Below are positions 25,053-32,393 of a DNA stretch of 64,000 nucleotides, piece by piece. How positions within the stretch are numbered: position 1 is the stretch's first letter; each line of letters starts with the position of its first letter. The position numbers and the translations under genes were made by a program. The DNA comes from Acidisarcina sp963790505 (GTDB lineage: Bacteria; Acidobacteriota; Terriglobia; Terriglobales; Acidobacteriaceae), in NCBI GenBank assembly GCA_963790505.1, contig CAWBOT010000005.1, forward strand, positions 124,001 through 188,000, given 5' to 3'. The notes beneath the pieces were generated by a model. That model ran no database searches. It saw nothing but the letters and a program-made list of their open reading frames with translations, and had not been told where the DNA came from.

Positions 25053-25898
25053 TTAATTCGAGCTCTTTGAATTCAAAGACTTAGGCGACGGAGTGGCGCT
25101 CCCATAAAGCAGCACCGCAACGCGGTAACAGCTCGATAAGCCTTGATTGCTCGGCGGAGGGCAGCTGCCAACCGTTGCCCGCTGATATCGGCCTGAAGCG
25201 ATTCGGTCGAGAAGCGGCTGGGGCAATTGGTTGAGGTCTTGGCTCTGCCACAGCATCTTGAATCCCGGGACGCTGTTGAGCTGTGCGTCATGTTCCTGTG
25301 CGCAATAGGCCCGGGCGTCGGTAGGGTCATTTTGAACGTCTATCCCTTTCGTTCGCAAGAGTTCGGCGATCTGCGCCTCCACCTGGGCCGGTGATTCATC
25401 CTTGAACCCTCGCGAATAGACCGCGACAGCATACAGTTGTCCGCGACTGGCCACTACGGCAATGCCGGCGTGATCGACATCTTTGCTGAGCATATTTGCG
25501 CGGTGCGGGGCAGATTCCGTCCAGCTTGTCTGGATTGTCGCCACGTTGGGTCCGGTGGCTACATTTTCTTCGATCGTGCTGGAGTGCGCGCCGGCCTGTG
25601 CCGCCCGCGCGGCCAGATCGGCTTCGCCGTCGTAGCGGTGGGCGATTTGCGCCTGAACCGCCATGCGCTGGCAATGTTGGAGAGCTGCTTGGTATAACGC
25701 CTCGTCCCACTGCAACTGGGCCGCTCCGGCTTGTGCGCGCGCCTGATTGGTCAGAGTGAAGAGTGCTTCGGCGTCGGTCCGACGAATGTCAGGCTGCGTG
25801 TCCGGTGCCGAGACAGGTGCCGATTGCCCCTCCGCAGCCGATGACGGAAGCGCGCAGGGAAGCAGAGCGAAGGCCAAAATCAGATATATCGTTCGCAT
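25053..25898 (-). CDS. Secreted CAP/SCP-domain protein
   Basis: 281 residues from ATG 25898 (MRTIYLILAFALLPCALPSS, a clear signal peptide); TTG 25919 adds seven residues. CAP domain at about 45-160: LFTLTNQARAQAGAAQLQWDEALYQAALQHCQRMA, HRYDGEADLAARA, IEENVATGPNVATIQTSWTESAPHRANMLSKDVDHAGIAVV, with the conserved His/Glu set. The C-terminal ~110 residues with spaced Cys are unassigned. Exported; the role of bacterial CAP proteins is poorly known. Confidence 0.87.
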   Translation of the reverse strand: MRTIYLILAFALLPCALPSSAAEGQSAPVSAPDTQPDIRRTDAEALFTLTNQARAQAGAAQLQWDEALYQAALQHCQRMAVQAQIAHRYDGEADLAARAAQAGAHSSTIEENVATGPNVATIQTSWTESAPHRANMLSKDVDHAGIAVVASRGQLYAVAVYSRGFKDESPAQVEAQIAELLRTKGIDVQNDPTDARAYCAQEHDAQLNSVPGFKMLWQSQDLNQLPQPLLDRIASGRYQRATVGSCPPPSNQGLSSCYRVAVLLYGSATPSPKSLNSKSSN

Positions 25899-25963
25899 AC
25901 GAAATGTTTGGATGCGCAATCGTTGCAGACATCGCTAGCCGAGCCCCCAATTTTCCCCAAAGG

Positions 25964-25969
25964 TACACT
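25964..25969 (+). promoter_or_regulatory. Possible -10 hexamer TACACT, 6 nt before ATG
   Basis: TACACT, 6 nt, ATG 25976. No Shine-Dalgarno; consistent with leaderless initiation of the methyltransferase gene. Confidence 0.42.
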
Positions 25970-25975
25970 GAAAAG

Positions 25976-26782
25976 ATGGAGATTCTGTACGGGCTGCATC
26001 CCGTGGAAGAGGCTTTGCGCGCGGGTTTGCGACGTTTTGACCACGTTTGCGTCGCAAAGGAGCGACACGACGCTCGCTTGCAGCAGGTGATCGATCTTTG
26101 CCGCGAAGCCGGCGTGCGGCTGCGTTTCGAGCCCCGCGAGCAGCTGACCCGGCTGGCGCAGACTTCCGCCCACCAGGGAGTGGTCGCAGTCGTCCGAGAG
26201 AAATCAATACTCGACTTGGAGGACCTGTTGAAGCCGACCGGAAAGGCGCGGCTTCTGCTCGCGCTGGATGGCGTCGAAGACCCGCAAAACCTCGGTGCTT
26301 TGCTGCGCACGGCCGATGGCGCTGGAGTCGACGGAGTTGTGCTGACTGAACGGAGGTCGGCGCCGCTAAGTCCGGTCGCGATCAAAGCGTCGGCGGGGGC
26401 ATCGGAGCATGTCCGTATAGCCCGCGTGGTGAATCTGGTGCGCGCCCTCGAGCAGCTCAAGGCGGCAAACATCTGGTCGGTCGGCCTCGATGAGCGGGGC
26501 TCGATCGACTATGACGGGTTCGATTACACCGGCGATTGCGTCCTGGTGCTGGGTCGCGAAGGTGCCGGGCTGCACGACCTCGTCAGGAAGACGTGCGACC
26601 ACTTGCTGCGGATTCCAATGGTCGGCGGCGTTTCCTCATTGAACGTCTCGGCCGCCGGCGCTGTCGTGCTGTATGAAGCGGCGCGGCAGCGCCGGATGGC
26701 ACGGAAATCCTTTGCGGCAAGTCCAAACATAGACATGCCAAACAGCGCGCCGGAGAAGAAGCGGAAGGGTTTGGGTTCATGA
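25976..26782 (+). CDS. rlmB: 23S rRNA Gm2251-type 2'-O-methyltransferase (TrmH/SpoU family)
   Basis: 268 residues from ATG 25976 (MEILYGLHPVEEALRAG); upstream codons of the open frame belong to the divergent CAP gene. Substrate-binding N-domain, then a SPOUT trefoil-knot domain: LALDGVEDPQNLGALLRTADGAGVDGVVL (motif 1 with Asn/Arg), LVLGREGAGLHDLVRKTCDHLLRIPM (motif 2) and GGVSSLNVSAAGAVVLYEAARQR (motif 3). Methylates a ribose 2'-OH in 23S rRNA using AdoMet. Overlaps the next gene by 4 bp. Confidence 0.93.
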   Translation: MEILYGLHPVEEALRAGLRRFDHVCVAKERHDARLQQVIDLCREAGVRLRFEPREQLTRLAQTSAHQGVVAVVREKSILDLEDLLKPTGKARLLLALDGVEDPQNLGALLRTADGAGVDGVVLTERRSAPLSPVAIKASAGASEHVRIARVVNLVRALEQLKAANIWSVGLDERGSIDYDGFDYTGDCVLVLGREGAGLHDLVRKTCDHLLRIPMVGGVSSLNVSAAGAVVLYEAARQRRMARKSFAASPNIDMPNSAPEKKRKGLGS

Positions 26783-28731
26783 GCAGTTGGAAGTGTATGG
26801 CCGCCTTGTTTGTTGGCGGTTGGTTGGGAACCTGCGGTTTGCTGGGGCAGGATGGAACTTCTTCCCCGGCTCCAGCAGCTTCGCAAGCTCCTGAAACAAA
26901 GCCGGGCACGGTGACAACTGACGCGCCGCCGGCGCAAGGGACCGGCAAAGTCTTGTTCTCGCGTTCGGAGGATGACAACAAGGCTGCCGCTCCTGCGAAA
27001 CAGGATGCGGAGGATAAGCAACCGGCTTCTGACGCTTCGGCTGCATCGCAGGGTACCGCCGAAGAGCGCGGCTCGCTGACGTTTCTGGCCTACGATCTCG
27101 ACGTTCATGTAACGCCCCGCCAGGAATCGCTGGCGGTGAGAGCCCGGATGACGGCGCGCAACGACGGCGACAAGCCGCTCAAACGGATCGCGCTTCAGCT
27201 TTCGTCCACCTTGAAATGGGAGCGGATTCGCGCCGACGGAGTCGAGCTGAAATTTTCCCAGCATCCACTGGACAGCGACGCCGACCACACCGGCTCAGTG
27301 AATGAAGCAGTGGCCACGTTGCCCCGTGAGCTTGCCCCGAAAGAAGAACTAAAAATCGAGGTCTTCTATAGCGGCCAGCTTCCTCTGGGCGCTGAACGTC
27401 TGGAGCGTATCGGGGCCCCCACCACGATCGCGGAGCGATCGGATTGGGACCGGGTTTCCGCCGACTTCATCGGCTTGCGCGGCTTTGGGAATGTGGTGTG
27501 GTATCCAGCGAGCGCGCAACCGGTGCTGCTGGGAGATGGGGCGAAGCTCTTCGCTGAGATTGGCAGGCAAAAGCAGCGGCAGCAGCAAGCGCAGGTAACG
27601 ATGAAGCTCACCTCGGAATATTCCGGAGACACACCCGCGCCGAACCTCGCGGTTCTCGATGGGAAAGTGGTTCCGGTAGTTGAAACTGCAGCCCCGGAGA
27701 ATGCATATCCCGGCGTCGTGACAGCCAGCCTGCCGGAGACCGTCCTGGGATTCGCAACGCCCAGCCTCTTCCTGCTGAACCGGGCCAAGGTCGATGGAAA
27801 CGCGATGAACGTCTTTGCGGCTGCCGAGGATCTCGGCGGCGCACAGGCCTATGTGACGGCGGTAAACCTGGTAACGCCGATCGTGCAGCAATGGCTGGGC
27901 CCGGCGGCAAAGGCGTCGCTCGCCGTTGTGGGCTTGCCCGATCCCGGCGACATTGCGGCCGAAGAAGGAGACGCCTTCTTCACGGGATTCAAAGCGACGC
28001 CCGATCCTAAGGAGCTGGAGAATGCGATGGTGCATTCTCTCTCCCATGTCTACTTTCATTCGCCCCGAGTGTGGTTGAACGAGGGCGTGCCGCAGTTCCT
28101 GGGTAGCCTGTGGATCGAGCAAATTGAGGGCCGGTCGGCAGCGCTGGAATCCCTGGGAGCGGGGCGCAGCCCGCTGGCGCTCGCTGAGCCGGGTACTCCG
28201 GGAGAAGCCAACGGCGAAAGCCTGATCGACGCGTCCAACATTATTTATTACCGGACCAAGGCGACCTACGTGCTCTGGATGCTGCGCGACCTCGTCGGAG
28301 ACGCGCGGCTGGCTGCGGCATTGCGCGCCTACTCGGCCGCCGACGATACGACGCCCGAGTACTTCGAGCAGCTGCTGGAAAAGTCCACCGGTAAAGACCT
28401 CAAGTGGTTCTTCGATTCATGGGTCTATCATGATCGCGGCCTCCCCGACCTCTCGATCACCGGTGTTTTTCCCAGCAAATCCGCGACAGAGGGGCAGTGG
28501 TTGGTGGCGCTGGACATTTCGAATGACGGCTACGCCGAGACTGAGGTTCCTGTAACGGTGCGCTCCAAAGACGCTATCGTCACCGAACGGCTGAGGATTC
28601 CCCCGCATGGAAAAGTTTCACGGAGAATGCTCATTGGAGGGGCCCCGACCGAGGTCCAGGTCAACGATGGTACGGTGCCCGAGGTCGCAGAGAGCCTCCA
28701 CCTACGAAAGCTGACGAGCTCGACCCCGTAA
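26779..28731 (+). CDS. Exported M1-like protein with degenerate metalloprotease motif
   Basis: 650 residues. Signal peptide (CMAALFVGGWLGTCGLLGQ), a Pro/Ala-rich linker to ~95, a beta-rich region like the M1 N-terminal domain (LTFLAYDLDVHVTPRQESLAVRARMTARNDGDKPL), and an M1/gluzincin-like domain. The zinc motif reads HSLSH at residues 419-423, not HExxH, so the catalytic Glu is Ser; a WLNEG motif follows at 432-436, only 11 residues after the second His rather than the M1 spacing of 18. The C-terminal helical part (YYRTKATYVLWMLRDLVGD, WFFDSWVYHDRGLPDL) is kept. Probably non-catalytic. Co-transcribed with rlmB (4-bp overlap). Confidence 0.82.
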   Translation: MSSWKCMAALFVGGWLGTCGLLGQDGTSSPAPAASQAPETKPGTVTTDAPPAQGTGKVLFSRSEDDNKAAAPAKQDAEDKQPASDASAASQGTAEERGSLTFLAYDLDVHVTPRQESLAVRARMTARNDGDKPLKRIALQLSSTLKWERIRADGVELKFSQHPLDSDADHTGSVNEAVATLPRELAPKEELKIEVFYSGQLPLGAERLERIGAPTTIAERSDWDRVSADFIGLRGFGNVVWYPASAQPVLLGDGAKLFAEIGRQKQRQQQAQVTMKLTSEYSGDTPAPNLAVLDGKVVPVVETAAPENAYPGVVTASLPETVLGFATPSLFLLNRAKVDGNAMNVFAAAEDLGGAQAYVTAVNLVTPIVQQWLGPAAKASLAVVGLPDPGDIAAEEGDAFFTGFKATPDPKELENAMVHSLSHVYFHSPRVWLNEGVPQFLGSLWIEQIEGRSAALESLGAGRSPLALAEPGTPGEANGESLIDASNIIYYRTKATYVLWMLRDLVGDARLAAALRAYSAADDTTPEYFEQLLEKSTGKDLKWFFDSWVYHDRGLPDLSITGVFPSKSATEGQWLVALDISNDGYAETEVPVTVRSKDAIVTERLRIPPHGKVSRRMLIGGAPTEVQVNDGTVPEVAESLHLRKLTSSTP

Positions 28732-28804
28732 CCGTTCTCGCCGTGCGGCCCCGCGGAGTTCCGACGCTTCATTCGCTCAGCTTGAAATTGGAAAGATCGT
28801 AAGG

Positions 28805-31426
28805 TTGACTAACAAGAACAGGATGCCTCGTCACCGTACTATCATGCGCGGCCAGAAGTCGTTGATCGCTTCGCTGCTCGTTGCCGCCTTCGCAATTGCT
28901 TTCCTGCCCTCCGCCGCGAAGGCGCAGGATTCGCTTGCACCGCAGCGCGTTGAGATCGGCATTCTTGTCTCATCCACCGAAAAGGAAGCGGCCAGCGTCC
29001 TGCAGCAGCTTCGGGCCGGCGCAGACTTTTCCGTACTCGCCAAAGAGCGTTCGATAGATCCGACCGCCAACGATGGCGGTTCGATGGGGCTGCTGAATCC
29101 GGCGGATTTGCGTCCCGAGCTTGCCGGTGCGTTGAAAGGTCTGCATACCGGCGAGTATTCCGGCGTAGTCGCTATTCCTTCCGGGTTCGCTGTGCTCACG
29201 ATCTTGTCGCCCAGAAAGTCAACGTCGCAGTTCAACCCGGATCGCGTTCACGACTTGATCGCCTCCGGAATGGTGCGTTATGGAATCGATGTCTCCGGCG
29301 ATACGGAAGCGAACGCGGTCTTCAATGAGTATCCCAAGCCGCCGGGGTGGGAACACGACCTGCGCGAGGTTTGTAAGATCCGCAAGGAATCCCACGCCGC
29401 CGCTGTGCAGCGCATGAGCGCGATGCTGGCGAATGCGGAGACCGATTCCTCCGGTCGCATCACTCCGATTGACCTGATGCAGGGCCACGGCGCGCTCTCC
29501 CAATTGCACGCCTTCGTCGGCGAGATGGATCAATCGATCGCGCAGGCGAAAGCAGCTTACGATATCGCGTTGCGCAGCGCTTCTGACGCCCTCCCCTATC
29601 TGGCCGAGACGCTGGGAGCACTCTATCTGCATAAATCGGAGATGGAGAACGGCGTCTATCACAACCCCGGCGAATCAGACCTATTCCCCGCCCCTGCGCA
29701 ACGCAAGCCCTATCCAAGACAGGACGACTCGCGCAATGCGATTACTTATTTCACTAAGTATCTCGAAGCCAGACCGGGCGACTTAGGAGTGGAATGGCTG
29801 CTGGATCTTGCTTACATGACCGTAGGCGAATATCCCGCCAAGGTTCCGGCGGAATACTTGATTCCCGAGAGCAAGTTTCAATCGAAACAGAGTGTAGGAC
29901 TCTTCACCGATGTCGCCGCTGCAGCGGGACTGAATGTCTTCTCGGAGGCAGGCGGAGTGATCGTCGACGACTTCGACAACGATGGCCAACTCGATGTCGT
30001 GACCTCGAGTATGGATGTATGCGAGCCGATGCACTACTTCCATAACAACGGCGACGGCGCCTTTACGGATCGCGCCGTGCAGGCGGGTCTGGGAGATCAG
30101 CTGGGCGGCCTGAATATGGTCGCCGGCGACTACAACAACGATGGCTGCATGGACATTCTCGTGCTGCGCGGCGGCTGGGAGTTTCCCGTCCGTAAGTCGC
30201 TGCTGCGCAATAACTGCGATGGCACATTTACCGATGTGACCGTTGCGAGCAAGCTGGATGCGACCGTATCGCGCTCCCAGACCGCGGCCTGGGCGGATGT
30301 CGACAAAGACGGTAATCTCGATCTGTTTATCGGCAATGAGAATGCTCCAAGCCAGCTCTTTCGCAATAAGGGCGACGGTACCTTTGAAGACATCTCGCAC
30401 GCCGCGGGCATCGATCAGACAGCCTACACCAAGGGTGTGGCTGCGGCTGACTATGACAATGACGGCTTCGTCGATTTCTATGTCTCCAATGTGAACGGAA
30501 AGAACTTCCTATACCACAACAACCATGACCGAACCTTTACCGAGGTCGGCGAACAGGCCGGAGTCCAGCTTCCATTCTTCAGCTTCCCTGCCTGGTTTTT
30601 CGATTACGACAACGATGGTTGGCCCGACCTGTTTGTGACCAGTTACTTCAACTCACCCGACGAGGTGATTCGCAGCGGCCTGAAACTTCCTACCCACGTC
30701 GAGACCTTGAAACTCTATCGCAACCTGCACAACGGAGCATTCGAAGACGTCACCGAACGCGTGGGCCTCGACAAGATTTTCATGACCATGGGCTCGAACT
30801 TCGGCGATGTGGATAATGACGGCTTTCTCGATATCTATCTCGGCCAGGGGCAGCCTTCCTTCACCGGCATCCTGCCCCACATGCTCTTTCGCAACGATCA
30901 GGGGAAGCAGTTTGTCGATATCACCGCTTCTTCGGGTACCGGCGAACTGCATAAAGGGCACGGCGTCGCCTTCGCCGATCTCGAGCGCACCGGCCACGAA
31001 GATATCGTTGCGGAGACCGGCGGCGCGGTATTTTCCGACAAGCACGCCATGCGCGTCTTTCAAAACCCCGGCAATGACAATGACTGGATCAATGTTCGAC
31101 TGGTGGGCGTGAAGAGCAATCGGGGCGCCGTGGGCGCGGAGATCAAACTTACGGTCGAGAACGATGGACGAGCGGCGCGGACCATCTACCGGAGAGTTGG
31201 CGATACCAGCTCATTCGGCGTTAATCCGCTGGAACAGCATATCGGGCTGGGGCACGGCGCGCGCATTACCGGCCTCGACATCTGGTGGCCGGCGACCAAC
31301 GCCCGGCAGCACTTCGCCCACGTCGAGAAGAACGAGTTTATTCTGGTCAAGGAATTTGCCGCCGACTTCACTAAGCTGGACCTGAAGACAGTGCGCCTCG
31401 GCAAAAAGGTACCGGCGAAGCACTAA
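28805..31426 (+). CDS. Exported rotamase-like domain fused to CRTAC1-type FG-GAP/ASPIC-UnbV protein
   Basis: 873 residues. TTG 28805, ATG 28823 or ATG 28844 are possible starts; the signal peptide is SLIASLLVAAFAIAFLPSAAKAQ. Residues ~48-135 look like a parvulin/PpiC rotamase (LQQLRAGADFSVLAKERSID, GGSMGLLNPADLRPELAGAL, SGVVAIPSGFAVLTIL). Helical, TPR-like repeats reach ~370. Then come VCBS/FG-GAP repeats with calcium-type loops DDFDNDGQLD, GDYNNDGCMD, ADVDKDGNLD, ADYDNDGFVD, FDYDNDGWPD and GDVDNDGFLD, and a C-terminal ASPIC/UnbV domain (NRGAVGAEIKL, FGVNPLEQHIGLG, LDIWWPATN). Presumably a calcium-stabilised surface or periplasmic beta-propeller. The SCO-like gene follows 38 bp later. Confidence 0.88.
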   Translation: MTNKNRMPRHRTIMRGQKSLIASLLVAAFAIAFLPSAAKAQDSLAPQRVEIGILVSSTEKEAASVLQQLRAGADFSVLAKERSIDPTANDGGSMGLLNPADLRPELAGALKGLHTGEYSGVVAIPSGFAVLTILSPRKSTSQFNPDRVHDLIASGMVRYGIDVSGDTEANAVFNEYPKPPGWEHDLREVCKIRKESHAAAVQRMSAMLANAETDSSGRITPIDLMQGHGALSQLHAFVGEMDQSIAQAKAAYDIALRSASDALPYLAETLGALYLHKSEMENGVYHNPGESDLFPAPAQRKPYPRQDDSRNAITYFTKYLEARPGDLGVEWLLDLAYMTVGEYPAKVPAEYLIPESKFQSKQSVGLFTDVAAAAGLNVFSEAGGVIVDDFDNDGQLDVVTSSMDVCEPMHYFHNNGDGAFTDRAVQAGLGDQLGGLNMVAGDYNNDGCMDILVLRGGWEFPVRKSLLRNNCDGTFTDVTVASKLDATVSRSQTAAWADVDKDGNLDLFIGNENAPSQLFRNKGDGTFEDISHAAGIDQTAYTKGVAAADYDNDGFVDFYVSNVNGKNFLYHNNHDRTFTEVGEQAGVQLPFFSFPAWFFDYDNDGWPDLFVTSYFNSPDEVIRSGLKLPTHVETLKLYRNLHNGAFEDVTERVGLDKIFMTMGSNFGDVDNDGFLDIYLGQGQPSFTGILPHMLFRNDQGKQFVDITASSGTGELHKGHGVAFADLERTGHEDIVAETGGAVFSDKHAMRVFQNPGNDNDWINVRLVGVKSNRGAVGAEIKLTVENDGRAARTIYRRVGDTSSFGVNPLEQHIGLGHGARITGLDIWWPATNARQHFAHVEKNEFILVKEFAADFTKLDLKTVRLGKKVPAKH

Positions 31427-31464
31427 TAACTAAGAACTGATAACTAAGGACTGAGGACACGTTA
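31427..31464 (+). repeat. Short ACTGA/ACTAA degenerate repeats
   Basis: The gap contains AACTAAGAACTGATAACTAA and GGACTGAGGACA, several copies of an ACT(G/A)A unit. The same type of sequence occurs at about 48690-48800, sharing AACTGATAACT. Confidence 0.5.
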
Positions 31465-32343
31465 ATGAGAAGGCGTGCCGCATGGCCGGCGGTCATCCTC
31501 TTGCTCTTCGCATGGGCCAGCCATGCGGAAACGCTAGATCATCCGGCCAGGGGCATGGTTTTATCGACGGATGCGACGCATCGCTCGGTGACAATCTCTT
31601 GCGAAACGATCCCCGGATACATGGGCGCAATGGAGATGGCGTTCACCGTGCGCGATGCGAAGACTCTGTTGACTCTCAAGCCGGGAACGCGAGTGAGCTT
31701 CACCATTGCGCAGCGCGGGAAGGAGCTATACGCGGAGAGCATCCAGCCCATCTCCGCAGCCAACCTCGAGTCTGAGCCTTTGCAGGCCGGGCAGCTCACA
31801 GCTCTGCATAATGCGCTTCGTACGACGAATCCGGTCGTGGCGCTAGCCATTGGGCAACGCGTCCCGGACTTTCAGCTGACCGACCAGGCGGCTCAACCGG
31901 TTCGGCTCTCACAGTTCCAAGGCAAGGCCGTCCTGCTAACCTTTGGCTACTCGCGCTGCCCAAATCCGAATTACTGCTTCCGGCTCTCTAACAACCTCGC
32001 CCGCGTTGAGAAGCGTTTCCAGAGCCAGGCGGGGCGCGATTTCGTGCTGTTGACCATCGCCATCGATCCCGAATACGACCAGGGGGCAGCGCTTATCAGG
32101 TATGCCGACACCTGGTCGGCGAATCCGCAGACCTGGCATTTTCTCACCGGGCCACTGCCCGAGATTCAGCGCGTCGCGGGAATGTTCGACATGAATTTCT
32201 GGAGTGAGGAAGGCCTGGTCACGCATTCGCTCCACACCGTCATCATCGACCGCAACGGGCAGTTGGCGGTCAATCTCCAGGGCAACGCCTTTACCGCGCA
32301 ACAGCTTGGCGATCTGTTGCAGACGGTAATGGACAAGAGATAG
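31465..32343 (+). CDS. SCO1/SenC-like copper protein with N-terminal CusF-like domain
   Basis: 292 residues. Signal peptide ending ASHAE; residues ~26-95 are a CusF-like copper-binding barrel (GMVLSTDATHRSVTIS, IPGYMGAMEMAFTV). The SCO/thioredoxin fold follows (PDFQLTDQAAQPVRLSQFQGKAVLLTFGYSRCPNPNYC) with a Cx5C metal pair rather than the usual Cx3C, and a conserved His in LVTHSLHTVIIDRNGQ. Likely delivers copper to cytochrome oxidase or to a periplasmic copper enzyme. It lies 38 bp after the CRTAC1-type gene, so the two probably form an operon. Confidence 0.88.
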   Translation: MRRRAAWPAVILLLFAWASHAETLDHPARGMVLSTDATHRSVTISCETIPGYMGAMEMAFTVRDAKTLLTLKPGTRVSFTIAQRGKELYAESIQPISAANLESEPLQAGQLTALHNALRTTNPVVALAIGQRVPDFQLTDQAAQPVRLSQFQGKAVLLTFGYSRCPNPNYCFRLSNNLARVEKRFQSQAGRDFVLLTIAIDPEYDQGAALIRYADTWSANPQTWHFLTGPLPEIQRVAGMFDMNFWSEEGLVTHSLHTVIIDRNGQLAVNLQGNAFTAQQLGDLLQTVMDKR

Positions 32344-32393
32344 ACGCTGCGCGCAATAGGTTGAGCCGCTTGCCGGCTACATTCAATTTGCAC

